A stretch of DNA of 7,850 nt from JACRPI01 sp041671005 (GCA_041671005.1 JBAZCJ010000064.1:1-7850), one strand, 5' to 3'; counted from the stretch's first letter, positions 1 through 6,041 are shown. Translations and numbers: made by a program. The notes: generated by a model from the letters alone, not told the origin.

Positions 1-6
1 AAATAC

Positions 7-25
7 AAAAAACAAATTAAAAAAA
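7..25 (-). terminator. oligo-T terminator of the CAU tRNA
   Basis: Just beyond the CCA end, the minus strand carries T7 (plus A-run 19-25) and then T6 (plus A-run 7-12). Archaeal RNA polymerase terminates at such T tracts without needing a hairpin. No stem-loop is visible here. Confidence 0.6.
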
Positions 26-26
26 G

Positions 27-103
27 TGGTGACGGTGATGGGCTTTGAACCCACGACATCCACGTTATGAGCGTGGCACTCTACCAGGCTGAGTTACACC
101 GTC
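27..103 (-). tRNA. tRNA with CAU anticodon (elongator Met, or Ile2), CCA encoded
   Basis: Reading the minus strand, a full cloverleaf is visible. The acceptor GACGGTG (97-103) pairs with CACCGTC (31-37). The D arm is ACTC/GAGT. The anticodon stem CCACG/CGTGG encloses loop CTCATAA, with CAT at 67-69. The variable loop has 5 nt and the T arm contains GGGTTCAAAGCCC (38-54). Discriminator A is at 30 and an encoded CCA at 27-29. The stem lacks the three G-C pairs next to the anticodon loop that mark initiator tRNA, so this is an elongator tRNA-Met or the modified-C34 tRNA-Ile that reads AUA; sequence alone cannot separate these. No intron is seen. No TATA box lies at the usual distance upstream. 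Confidence 0.92.
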
Positions 104-128
104 AATAGTTACGGTTATTGGACCTAAG

Positions 129-156
129 GTGCGACATTCGCTGCGCTCAGTCCCAC
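129..156. repeat. GC-rich motif, copy A, beside the CAU tRNA
   Basis: A GC-rich patch in AT-rich intergenic DNA reads GTGCG, 4 nt, TTCGCT, 1 nt, CGCTCAG, 3 nt, CAC, preceded by CCTAAGG (123-129). The same blocks in the same order occur at 5835-5891 beside tRNA-Ser. Relative to its tRNA, this copy is in the opposite orientation to the other. It has no start codon or cloverleaf. I treat it as a possible dispersed repeat of unknown role. Confidence 0.45.
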
Positions 157-192
157 TAACAACGACGATATTCTAACACAAAATAACAACCT

Positions 193-214
193 TTTTTAAT
201 GTTTTCCATTAAAA
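193..214 (+). promoter_or_regulatory. mutY promoter: TATA-like T-rich box with overlapping dyad
   Basis: The T-rich box TTTTTTAAT (192-200) is centred about 26 nt before the ATG at 223, the spacing expected for a leaderless archaeal transcript. A perfect 8-bp inverted repeat, TTTTAATG (194-201) and CATTAAAA (207-214) with a 5-nt spacer, overlaps it and reaches to 9 nt before the start. It could be an operator; in AT-rich DNA some chance matching is expected. Confidence 0.45.
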
Positions 215-222
215 GATAACAC

Positions 223-1068
223 ATGCTGACAAAACTGCAAAATACTGTTCTTCAATGGTATGAAAGTAACGGCAGAACATTGCCTTGGAGAAACACACAA
301 AATCCATATCATATTCTTGTTTCTGAAATTATGCTCCAACAAACACAAGTTGATAGAGTAATTCCTAAATATGAAGCATTTTTACATTTATTCCCAACAA
401 TTGAAGCATTGGCAAGAGCACCAACATCAGAAGTATTGCGAGCATGGTCTGGATTAGGGTACAACAGACGAGCATTATATCTCCAAAAATGTGCACAAGA
501 ATTAACGCATGAAATGAACTTTCCACAATCAGAAGACGAATTAAAAAAACTACCAGGGATTGGAAAATATACTGCCGCAGCTATCCTCAGTTTTGCCTAC
601 AATAAAGATATTCCAGTGATAGACATTAATATTCATTTATTATACAAAAGAATATTCTACGGATCAAAATCACATATTGAAAATTTAGCAAAAAAACATC
701 TACCACAAGGAAAATCACGAGTATGGCATAATGCATTAATGGATATTGGAGCATTATTTTGCAGTTCAAAATCTCCCCGATGCAATGATTGTCCATTAAC
801 TGTACTCTGCAAAACAGCAGGAAAGAAACTAAAGATTGAAGCAACAAGAATAAAAAAGAATGTGATTCCATTTGCGCAATCTGATAGAATAGTCAGAGGA
901 AATATACTCAAACTATTAATGAAAAAGAATTATAATATAACAACATTACATAAAAAAATTACAGAAATGAAAATAAAAAGAAACAAAAAGAAATTTAATG
1001 AAATTCTCACCCAATTACAAAAAGACAAATTAATAAAAAAGAAAGGAAAAATAATCACCCTTCCATGA
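223..1068 (+). CDS. mutY: MutY-family A/G-specific adenine glycosylase (short form, HhH-GPD with 4Fe-4S)
   Basis: The 281-aa protein is a base-excision-repair glycosylase, expected to remove adenine mispaired with 8-oxoguanine or G. The N-terminal half shows LPWR (20-23), SEIMLQQTQV (34-43, catalytic Glu35), GLGYNRRA (77-84), the helix-hairpin-helix LPGIGKYTAA (110-119) and catalytic Asp134 in IDINI. Position 116 is Tyr, as in MutY and archaeal mismatch glycosylases, not the Lys of endonuclease III. Cys180, 187, 190 and 196 form the C-x6-C-x2-C-x5-C iron-sulfur site. The C-terminal NUDIX-like domain of bacterial MutY (about 350 aa) is missing. Residues 220-281, ending in KDKLIKKKGKIITLP, instead resemble a small winged helix, as I recall for actinobacterial and CPR short MutY proteins. 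A G/T mismatch glycosylase (MIG) is an alternative. The start fits a leaderless mRNA. Confidence 0.85.
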   Translation: MLTKLQNTVLQWYESNGRTLPWRNTQNPYHILVSEIMLQQTQVDRVIPKYEAFLHLFPTIEALARAPTSEVLRAWSGLGYNRRALYLQKCAQELTHEMNFPQSEDELKKLPGIGKYTAAAILSFAYNKDIPVIDINIHLLYKRIFYGSKSHIENLAKKHLPQGKSRVWHNALMDIGALFCSSKSPRCNDCPLTVLCKTAGKKLKIEATRIKKNVIPFAQSDRIVRGNILKLLMKKNYNITTLHKKITEMKIKRNKKKFNEILTQLQKDKLIKKKGKIITLP

Positions 1069-1101
1069 ATTCTTAAACTATTTACGTGATTCTTGGCAAA
1101 G

Positions 1102-1110
1102 CTTAAATAT
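1102..1110 (+). promoter_or_regulatory. TATA box of the ABC transporter operon
   Basis: CTTAAATAT is centred about 25 nt before the ATG at 1131, preceded by purine-rich AAAG (possible BRE). The spacing puts transcription start at or next to the ATG, so the mRNA is probably leaderless. No Shine-Dalgarno is visible. Confidence 0.6.
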
Positions 1111-1130
1111 CAATAAGATACAAAAATATC

Positions 1131-2033
1131 ATGCACGCACTTTTAGTTGAAAATGTTTCTAAACAATTTGATAAGTTTACAGCAGTAAACAACGTTTCAT
1201 TTCATATCGATCAAGGAGAAATTTTTGGTCTTCTTGGCCCAAATGGAGCAGGAAAAACAACTCTCATCAGCATGATTGCAGATTTATTAACAAAAGATTC
1301 AGGAAAAATAGAAATATTTGGATTAAAAAAAGCACAACATTTAATGAACGTATTGCCTGGGTTTACTCATGTTAATAACCCTTTGACTATTGATGAATTT
1401 TTAAAAGAATATAGTTTATTATACAGTGTCAAAAATTGGAAAAAAGAACGAGAATATGTGTTAAACCTTCTTGAAATTGAAGAACAGAGAAATGAAAAAA
1501 TGATGGATCTTTCTTCAGGGTATAAACAGCGAGTATTGCTTGCAAAAGCACTGCTTACAAAACCAAAACTGCTTCTTATGGATGAACCAACAGTAGGATT
1601 GGATATTGAAATTGCAATCAAAATTAGAGGGATTATCAAAGAATTGAAGAAAAAAGGATACACTATTTTGTTAACAACACATAATATGCTTGAAGTGGAA
1701 GAGTTGTGTGACAGGATTGCATTAATTAATCAAGGAAAAATTGTTGCAGAAGGGACTGTCAAAGAAGTCAAAAAAAAAATTGTTGAACAAAATAGCATTT
1801 TAATAGAATGTGAAAATCCAACAAAAATTGTTTCATTATTCAAAAAAGAATCATATGTTATTAATACAAAACTCCTAAAAACAGGATGTATTATTTATGT
1901 TCGACAAAATAGAAAAATAAAGACTATTATGAAAAAGTTATCAGAACAAGAGGAAAAAGTGTATTCTATAGAAATTATGGAACCAACCTTGGAAGAAGCG
2001 TTTATCAAACTTACTTCCCGGAGAAAAAAATGA
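1131..2033 (+). CDS. ABC-2 type transporter, ATP-binding protein
   Basis: This 300-aa cytoplasmic ATPase powers the membrane partner encoded next. Motifs in order: Walker A GPNGAGKT (36-43), signature LSSGYKQR (127-134), Walker B LLLMDE (147-152) with catalytic Glu152, D-loop GLD (156-158) and H-loop His184 in LTTHNM. Residues 216-300 form a C-terminal extension ending in EPTLEEAFIKL, typical of the CcmA/DrrA-like ABC-2 group. Residues 71-90, where the Q-loop should lie, contain no Gln (PGFTHVNNPLTIDE). Such exporters move polysaccharides, lipids, drugs or sodium; the substrate cannot be read from sequence. The stop codon overlaps the permease start (ATGA), so the two are translationally coupled. 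Confidence 0.9.
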   Translation: MHALLVENVSKQFDKFTAVNNVSFHIDQGEIFGLLGPNGAGKTTLISMIADLLTKDSGKIEIFGLKKAQHLMNVLPGFTHVNNPLTIDEFLKEYSLLYSVKNWKKEREYVLNLLEIEEQRNEKMMDLSSGYKQRVLLAKALLTKPKLLLMDEPTVGLDIEIAIKIRGIIKELKKKGYTILLTTHNMLEVEELCDRIALINQGKIVAEGTVKEVKKKIVEQNSILIECENPTKIVSLFKKESYVINTKLLKTGCIIYVRQNRKIKTIMKKLSEQEEKVYSIEIMEPTLEEAFIKLTSRRKK

Positions 2034-2794
2034 GATTCTCACGAATATATGCAGTTACTTATAGGAATATTGTGAACAGTCAGAAAAACTTTTTTAGACT
2101 TTTTGATATTACACTTTGGCCAATGGTATTATTTCTTTCATTAACACTTTTTGTTCAATATATCCAAGCAGATTCTACTGTATTAGGCGCAGTTATCCTA
2201 GGGGTCATGGGTTGGAGAATTGTATATCACATGCAAATAGAGCTTTGCCAATCATATATGGATAACTGGTGGTCAGGCATGTTAGGACATTTCTTAATTT
2301 CACCAATTACAACAATTGAGTTTATTATTGGAAATTTAGTTGTTGCCACAGCAAAAATGATTTTAGTTTCAGGAATTTATCTTATTCTTGCAAAAGTATT
2401 GTTTAATTATAGTTTTAACAATTGGAATTTAATTTTGCTTGGGTCTGGAATTCTCATTATATTTGGAATACTGATTGGTTTAATTACATTAGGGATTTGT
2501 ATGATTTATCGGGACAATGCATTTGCAGTTGCGTATTTAATTCCCGATCTTATTGTTTTATTTTCAGGAGTGTATTATCCCATTTCTATATTTCCATGGT
2601 TTATTCAAAAAGTAATGATATTCTTCCCAACCTATTATGGATTTGAAATATTAAAAGCTGCAGTAGGACAAGGAACAGTAAATCTTCCTTATGCTATTGC
2701 AACAACTATCTTATGGATAATATTGAGTATCAGCTTTTTCATATTCTGCAAGAGATATGCAAAGAAAAAAGGATTATTTGCAAAATTAAACTAA
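2030..2794 (+). CDS. ABC-2 type transporter, permease protein
   Basis: The 254-aa integral membrane protein has about six hydrophobic segments, near residues 28-45, 51-67, 98-123, 134-158, 164-186 and 219-240. The run SGVYYPISIFPWF (179-191) followed by FPTYYGFEILKA matches the conserved region before the last helix in ABC-2 permeases. Its ATG lies in the 4-bp overlap with the ATPase gene. GGAG at 2020-2023, six bases upstream, is a proper Shine-Dalgarno, so initiation is SD-led, unlike the first gene. The C-terminus is Lys-rich and probably cytoplasmic. Pairing with the ATPase gives a half-size exporter that would act as a 2+2 complex; substrate unknown. The glycosyltransferase downstream has its own promoter, so a shared glycan substrate is only a guess. 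Confidence 0.87.
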   Translation: MRFSRIYAVTYRNIVNSQKNFFRLFDITLWPMVLFLSLTLFVQYIQADSTVLGAVILGVMGWRIVYHMQIELCQSYMDNWWSGMLGHFLISPITTIEFIIGNLVVATAKMILVSGIYLILAKVLFNYSFNNWNLILLGSGILIIFGILIGLITLGICMIYRDNAFAVAYLIPDLIVLFSGVYYPISIFPWFIQKVMIFFPTYYGFEILKAAVGQGTVNLPYAIATTILWIILSISFFIFCKRYAKKKGLFAKLN

Positions 2795-2819
2795 CATATT
2801 CATCAAATTCTGACGGTAA

Positions 2820-2829
2820 TTTTATATAT
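2820..2829 (+). promoter_or_regulatory. TATA box upstream of the GT8-like gene
   Basis: TTTTATATAT sits about 50 nt before the ATG at 2876. Transcription would start near 2850, leaving a leader of roughly 25 nt. AAGGA (2849-2853) falls near the predicted 5' end and is too far from the ATG to be a normal Shine-Dalgarno. Confidence 0.45.
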
Positions 2830-2875
2830 GAAATTCTATTAGTTCAACAAGGAACATCAAAGAGTTATTAATCTA

Positions 2876-3727
2876 ATGAAAAATGCAATAATAACCTGTA
2901 CAGACAATAATTTTGTAGAATTTGTTAGTGAGCATTGGCTGAAATCTTTGAAAGAGAATGTAGATCTTACTAATATTGATATAATAATTCTCAGTTACAA
3001 TCTTTCTAAAAATAATATCTTAAAACTTGAAAAACATGCAAAAGTAATTCCATGCATCAATAATGGCCATATAGCTGTAATCCGGTATAGAGATCTTGCA
3101 ACATTTCTTAAAAACAATATTTATGACCAAATTATGTTTGTTGATGGAGGAGATATTCTTTTTCAAGAAAACATTAGTGAGATCTTTCAAGAGAATAAGC
3201 AAAGTTATCGAGCAGTTTGTGAAGATTTAGAACCTCCATTTACAATGTATGTAAATAAATGGTTTAACAAAGAAGATGCTAATAAAATAAAACATTTTCT
3301 GAAAGGAAAAAAGATGATTAATGGAGGCATGCTCGTTGCATCACACGAAATGTTCCGCAACCTTTGTCAAAAATGCAATTCTATGATAAAAGAAAAGTGT
3401 TTTGGGCCAGATCAACTTGCTGTAAATTATATAATACACAATAGTAATTTTAAGGAACTTCCTGCAAAATACAATTTTGTCTTAACAACAGCAAAACATC
3501 CATTCAAAATTAAAAAAGGAAAATTTTACCTGCATGAAAACGAATTAATCCCAATAGTACATAATGCGGGGGGTAAATCATTCTTTAGACCTGTAAAAAA
3601 TTTTGGGTATGGAGAAAAATGTAACAAGTTTAGGCCAATAAGATATTATGTTCTTAGAATAACATACAAAAGTATAACTGAATTAAGAGAAATGTATAAA
3701 AGAATTAACTATTTTTTCAAAGTATAA
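2876..3727 (+). CDS. GT8-like (GT-A fold) putative glycosyltransferase
   Basis: This 283-aa protein has no signal peptide or membrane helix. It begins with a beta strand (NAIITCTDNNF) and has the layout of nucleotide-sugar GT-A enzymes. FVDGGDILF (88-96) carries a DGGD in the place of the metal-binding DxD. INGGMLVA (148-155) matches the 'N-G/A-G' strand of GT8 enzymes, FGPDQLAVNYI (176-186) the conserved D-Q helix, and HN (229-230) may supply the late metal-binding His. Order and spacing resemble GT8/glycogenin-like transferases, but similarity is loose and the sugar donor and acceptor are unknown. The Lys/Tyr-rich C-terminus (residues 250-283) could contact membrane or acceptor. The gene follows the ABC exporter, has its own promoter, and converges on the GT4 gene 42 bp away. 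A non-catalytic GT-fold protein is possible. Confidence 0.62.
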   Translation: MKNAIITCTDNNFVEFVSEHWLKSLKENVDLTNIDIIILSYNLSKNNILKLEKHAKVIPCINNGHIAVIRYRDLATFLKNNIYDQIMFVDGGDILFQENISEIFQENKQSYRAVCEDLEPPFTMYVNKWFNKEDANKIKHFLKGKKMINGGMLVASHEMFRNLCQKCNSMIKEKCFGPDQLAVNYIIHNSNFKELPAKYNFVLTTAKHPFKIKKGKFYLHENELIPIVHNAGGKSFFRPVKNFGYGEKCNKFRPIRYYVLRITYKSITELREMYKRINYFFKV

Positions 3728-3769
3728 TTCTTTAAAAGAACACATTATTTTTCATCCTATTATCTTATT

Positions 3770-4933
3770 TCATTTCTGTTTCGTTTTGAGAAGAGTATAA
3801 ATTGTTTCCCATAAATCTATAATATGAGTTATCTTATGTTTCTGTATTTCTTTTAATGTATTTTTACTCATATACGTATATAACTTTTTATCATTTAATA
3901 AATTTAAAACTTTTTGTGCAAAAGCTTTTTTATCCCCCTCTTTCACTAAATATCCATTATAATTATTTTTAATTAAATCTTTAGTTCCTCGAGCATTAAC
4001 CCCAACACAAACTAATCCATTTGCCTGAGCTTCTAAAGTAGTTATCCCTTGAGTTTCAGTCGTTGAAGCAGTCACAAACACATCACATGCTTTAAAAATT
4101 CCCGATTTAACAAGAGAATTATGATCTATTTTTCCAGTTAAAATAATATTTTTTGAAAGATTTAATGTTAATATATCTTTTTTCAGTTGCTCCATTTGTG
4201 GTCCATCACCGACAATAACCAAAACAACTGTTGGATCTTTTTTAATAATAAATTGAAAACATTGAAGAAGATAATTAATATTTTTCTCATACGCTATTCT
4301 TCCAATAAATAATAAGAGCGGACCATGAGGATTAAACTCTTTTTTTACATTTTTCCAATTTGAATTATTAAACACAGAAGGATCAATTCCATTTGAAACA
4401 ACAATAATTGGTTTTTTGAACCCATGATTAAGTAATTCTTGTTTTGCACTTTCAGATGGACATGTAATACAATCACATTGATTATAATACTTTTTAGCAT
4501 ATTCCCAAGTAAATTTTTGAACAAAAGGAGGAGAAAATCCAACGTGTTTAATATAATTAGGATCTGTAAAAAATGTGTGAAATGTTCCTACAACAGGTTT
4601 TTTTAAGAATCGAGCAGTCAACAATGCCTGAACACCAAGAGTAATGGGAGTTTGAAACTGAATCACATCAATATTTTCTTTTTTTAAATATTTAATAATT
4701 TCAATACTCAGAGGAGAAGTAAATTTATAGCCTTTATAAAAAAATGCTGGAATTGCATACACACGTTTTACTTTAATATGAGGGTAAGAAAATTCTTTGA
4801 TATTACTGTATTCTGGAGCAATAATATGAACCGTATGTCCTCTATCTGCTAATCCTTTAGCAAGATTAAGAGTTGCTATAACAACTCCATCAACAAGAGG
4901 AATAAAGCAATCTGTAAAAATAGCTATGTTCAT
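3770..4933 (-). CDS. GT4-family glycosyltransferase, glycolipid-synthase-like
   Basis: From ATG 4933 the protein has 387 aa, with the two Rossmann domains of GT-B enzymes. N-terminal: MNIAIFTDCFIPLVDGV, GTFHT (116-120). C-terminal: GRIAYEKNI (211-219), GDGP (242-245) and the E-x7-E donor-binding motif (Glu293 and Glu301 in TETQGITTLEA). These are retaining GT4 hallmarks. The early DGV and TETQGITTLEA segments resemble mono- and diglucosyl-diacylglycerol synthases and PimB-like enzymes, so a membrane-lipid acceptor is plausible; this is inference. A GTG at 4954 would add seven residues (LLFKRN-type), but it lies inside the TATA box at 4953-4962. That box is about 25 nt before ATG 4933, as needed for a leaderless mRNA, so 4933 is chosen. 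The upstream neighbour on the same strand is a VTT membrane protein. Confidence 0.9.
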   Translation of the reverse strand: MNIAIFTDCFIPLVDGVVIATLNLAKGLADRGHTVHIIAPEYSNIKEFSYPHIKVKRVYAIPAFFYKGYKFTSPLSIEIIKYLKKENIDVIQFQTPITLGVQALLTARFLKKPVVGTFHTFFTDPNYIKHVGFSPPFVQKFTWEYAKKYYNQCDCITCPSESAKQELLNHGFKKPIIVVSNGIDPSVFNNSNWKNVKKEFNPHGPLLLFIGRIAYEKNINYLLQCFQFIIKKDPTVVLVIVGDGPQMEQLKKDILTLNLSKNIILTGKIDHNSLVKSGIFKACDVFVTASTTETQGITTLEAQANGLVCVGVNARGTKDLIKNNYNGYLVKEGDKKAFAQKVLNLLNDKKLYTYMSKNTLKEIQKHKITHIIDLWETIYTLLKTKQK

Positions 4934-4944
4934 ATTTCTCTTAA

Positions 4945-4969
4945 ATAACAGCACATATATATCTGTTAT
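4945..4969 (-). promoter_or_regulatory. GT4 promoter: TATA box centred in an inverted repeat
   Basis: On the minus strand the TATA run (4953-4962) is centred about 24 nt before ATG 4933. It is flanked by perfect 7-bp arms, ATAACAG (4945-4951) and CTGTTAT (4963-4969), with an 11-nt spacer. The dyad centre coincides with the TATA centre, so a dimeric regulator bound here would compete with TBP. Possible operator. Confidence 0.5.
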
Positions 4970-5007
4970 GAATTAAAATTGAATTAAACAGTAAACAAAG
5001 AAACAAT

Positions 5008-5670
5008 TCAAAATACGTGTTTTCTTATTTTTGGAAATAACAAAGGAATTAATGTTAAAAGCAAAAATAATACAGATGCAATAATCAATTGAATAATATT
5101 AATTGATTGTAATTCTTTAAACATGTAAATAGTAAGAATCATTCCAGGAGTAGCCCCGATAACTGTCGCAAAGAAATATTGTTTAAATTTTACTTTAGAA
5201 ACCCCTGAAAGGAAATTAACAAACTCAAAAGGAATAATAAAAATTAATCGAGAAATAAGAATAGTATAAAATCCATGATTTTCCAGTTTTTGATCAAATG
5301 ATTGTAAATACTTATTTTTGCTAATAAAAGTTTCTTCAACATATTTTTTGCCAAGCCATCGTGAAATAAAAAACGCAAAAGATGCACCAATAAACATGTT
5401 TATACAAATAATAAATGACGCAATTGTAACATTAAATAACATACTTGCTAATACTACAGGTACCAAAATAGGCAATCCAAGACTTACAAACAGAATTGTC
5501 AAAATAGACAATGCAATCCATGTACTATTACCATAAGTAAGCAAAAAATCTATCAATCCTTGTAAACTCATCCCATTTATTACATATAAGACAGATGAAA
5601 CTATTGATATTACAACAAGAACCAACAACACAATAAACTTGACCGTTGAAATGATATGCTTTTTTTCCAT
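5008..5670 (-). CDS. VTT-domain (TVP38/TMEM64/DedA-like) membrane protein
   Basis: The 220-aa polytopic membrane protein has hydrophobic segments near residues 8-32, 50-66, 67-103 (re-entrant-like), 134-153, 165-184 and 191-212. Conserved VTT/SNARE-associated features are GASFAFFISRWLGK (95-108), ENHGF (130-134), SRLIFIIPFEFVNFLSG (140-156) with Arg141 and Pro147, and GATPG (172-176). Families with this domain include DedA, TMEM41B and VMP1; several are lipid scramblases or undecaprenyl-phosphate/lipid carriers. In archaea the role is unproven. Length is normal for the TVP38 branch. The ATG at 5668-5670 has a TATA box 25 nt upstream. The GT4 gene lies 74 bp downstream on the same strand but has its own promoter. 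A joint role in membrane or glycan-lipid handling is inference. Confidence 0.85.
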   Translation of the reverse strand: MEKKHIISTVKFIVLLVLVVISIVSSVLYVINGMSLQGLIDFLLTYGNSTWIALSILTILFVSLGLPILVPVVLASMLFNVTIASFIICINMFIGASFAFFISRWLGKKYVEETFISKNKYLQSFDQKLENHGFYTILISRLIFIIPFEFVNFLSGVSKVKFKQYFFATVIGATPGMILTIYMFKELQSINIIQLIIASVLFLLLTLIPLLFPKIRKHVF

Positions 5671-5690
5671 ACGATTAAATTAAGTTAGGG

Positions 5691-5699
5691 GTATAAATA
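5691..5699 (-). promoter_or_regulatory. TATA box of the VTT gene
   Basis: The minus strand reads TATTTATAC here, centred about 25 nt before ATG 5670, which predicts a leaderless transcript. No Shine-Dalgarno is visible between the box and the start. Confidence 0.55.
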
Positions 5700-5774
5700 A
5701 TTAGCTATAACATACTAATAGTCCCCCGATTAAAAATGAAAATACAAAACAAAAACGAATAAAGGTCACACAAA

Positions 5775-5783
5775 TTTTATAAA
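5775..5783 (+). promoter_or_regulatory. TATA box of the tRNA-Ser locus
   Basis: TTTTATAAA is centred about 27 nt before 5806, exactly where the partial tRNA copy begins. The complete tRNA at 5917 has no comparable box at the right distance; only CTAAATAATATT (5905-5916) lies there, far too close. The transcript therefore probably starts at the fragment and runs into the full tRNA. Confidence 0.55.
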
Positions 5784-5806
5784 CAACTCTTTTTGACATC
5801 TTACTA

Positions 5807-5835
5807 TTGCCAACGTGGGACAATTGGCAATCCGC
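5807..5835 (+). pseudogene. 5' fragment of a tRNA-Ser gene (acceptor strand and D arm)
   Basis: TTGCCAACGTGGGACAAT (5807-5824) is identical to 5915-5932 at the start of the intact tRNA-Ser. The likeness continues through a D-arm-like TGG, 3 nt, TCCGC to 5835. After that it stops: there is no anticodon arm with U33, no variable arm, no T arm and no CGTTGGC to close the acceptor. It may be a relic of a tandem tRNA-Ser gene or a duplication made by an insertion. The first eight bases also form a perfect inverted repeat with the D loop (5806-5813 with 5824-5831). Confidence 0.6.
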
Positions 5836-5891
5836 CTAAGGGAATACTTCCCCTAGCACCCCATGTGCGCTTCGCTAACGCTCAGCAGCAC
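5835..5891. repeat. hairpin plus GC-rich motif, copy B
   Basis: A hairpin at 5836-5856 pairs CTAAGGG with CCCCTAG (one A-C mismatch), loop AATACTT. It is followed by GTGCG (5865-5869), TTCGCT, CGCTCAG and CAC (ending 5891), the block series also found at 123-156. It stands out by GC content from surrounding AT-rich DNA. It separates the tRNA fragment from the full tRNA. Confidence 0.45.
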
Positions 5892-5916
5892 AAACAACAT
5901 GTCCTAAATAATATTT

Positions 5917-6000
5917 GCCAACGTGGGACAATCTGGTACTCCGCAAGACTGGAAATCTTGTTTCCGCAAGGATTTCCCGGTTCAAATCCGGGCGTTGGCG
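5917..6000 (+). tRNA. tRNA-Ser(GGA), no encoded CCA
   Basis: This is a complete class II tRNA of 84 nt. The acceptor GCCAACG (5917-5923) pairs with CGTTGGC (5993-5999), with discriminator G at 6000. The D loop contains CTGGTAC. The anticodon stem CAAGA/TCTTG encloses CTGGAAA, with anticodon GGA at 5951-5953. The long variable arm has a TCC/GGA stem (about 5961-5975), and the T arm is CCCGG TTCAAAT CCGGG (5976-5992). The long variable arm and G discriminator are serine identity features. There is no intron. The base after 6000 is T, so CCA must be added by tRNA nucleotidyltransferase. Confidence 0.93.
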
Positions 6001-6041
6001 TCATTCTTCATCTACCAAAAAAACTCCTAAGTTAAATTTAA

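Noticed and set aside
3728..3740. Palindrome TTCTTTAAAAGAA between the convergent glycosyltransferase genes as a terminator
   Set aside because: It is short and A/T-only with no clear T tract directly after it; too weak to call.
4934..4954. GTG start adding seven residues to the GT4 protein
   Set aside because: The GTG is inside the TATA box, and the GT-B fold begins directly at MNIAIFTD from 4933.
5836..5856. Hairpin after the tRNA fragment as its anticodon arm
   Set aside because: The stem is 7-9 bp, the loop AATACTT lacks U33 in the right place, and no variable or T arm follows.
5949..5960. Intron in tRNA-Ser or split/permuted tRNA joining both copies
   Set aside because: The copy at 5917-6000 is complete and continuous with a normal anticodon loop, and no bulge-helix-bulge is visible.
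5793..6035. 80-aa open frame across the tRNA-Ser locus
   Set aside because: It reads through the tRNA fragment, the GC-rich motif and the complete tRNA-Ser; the reading frame is incidental.
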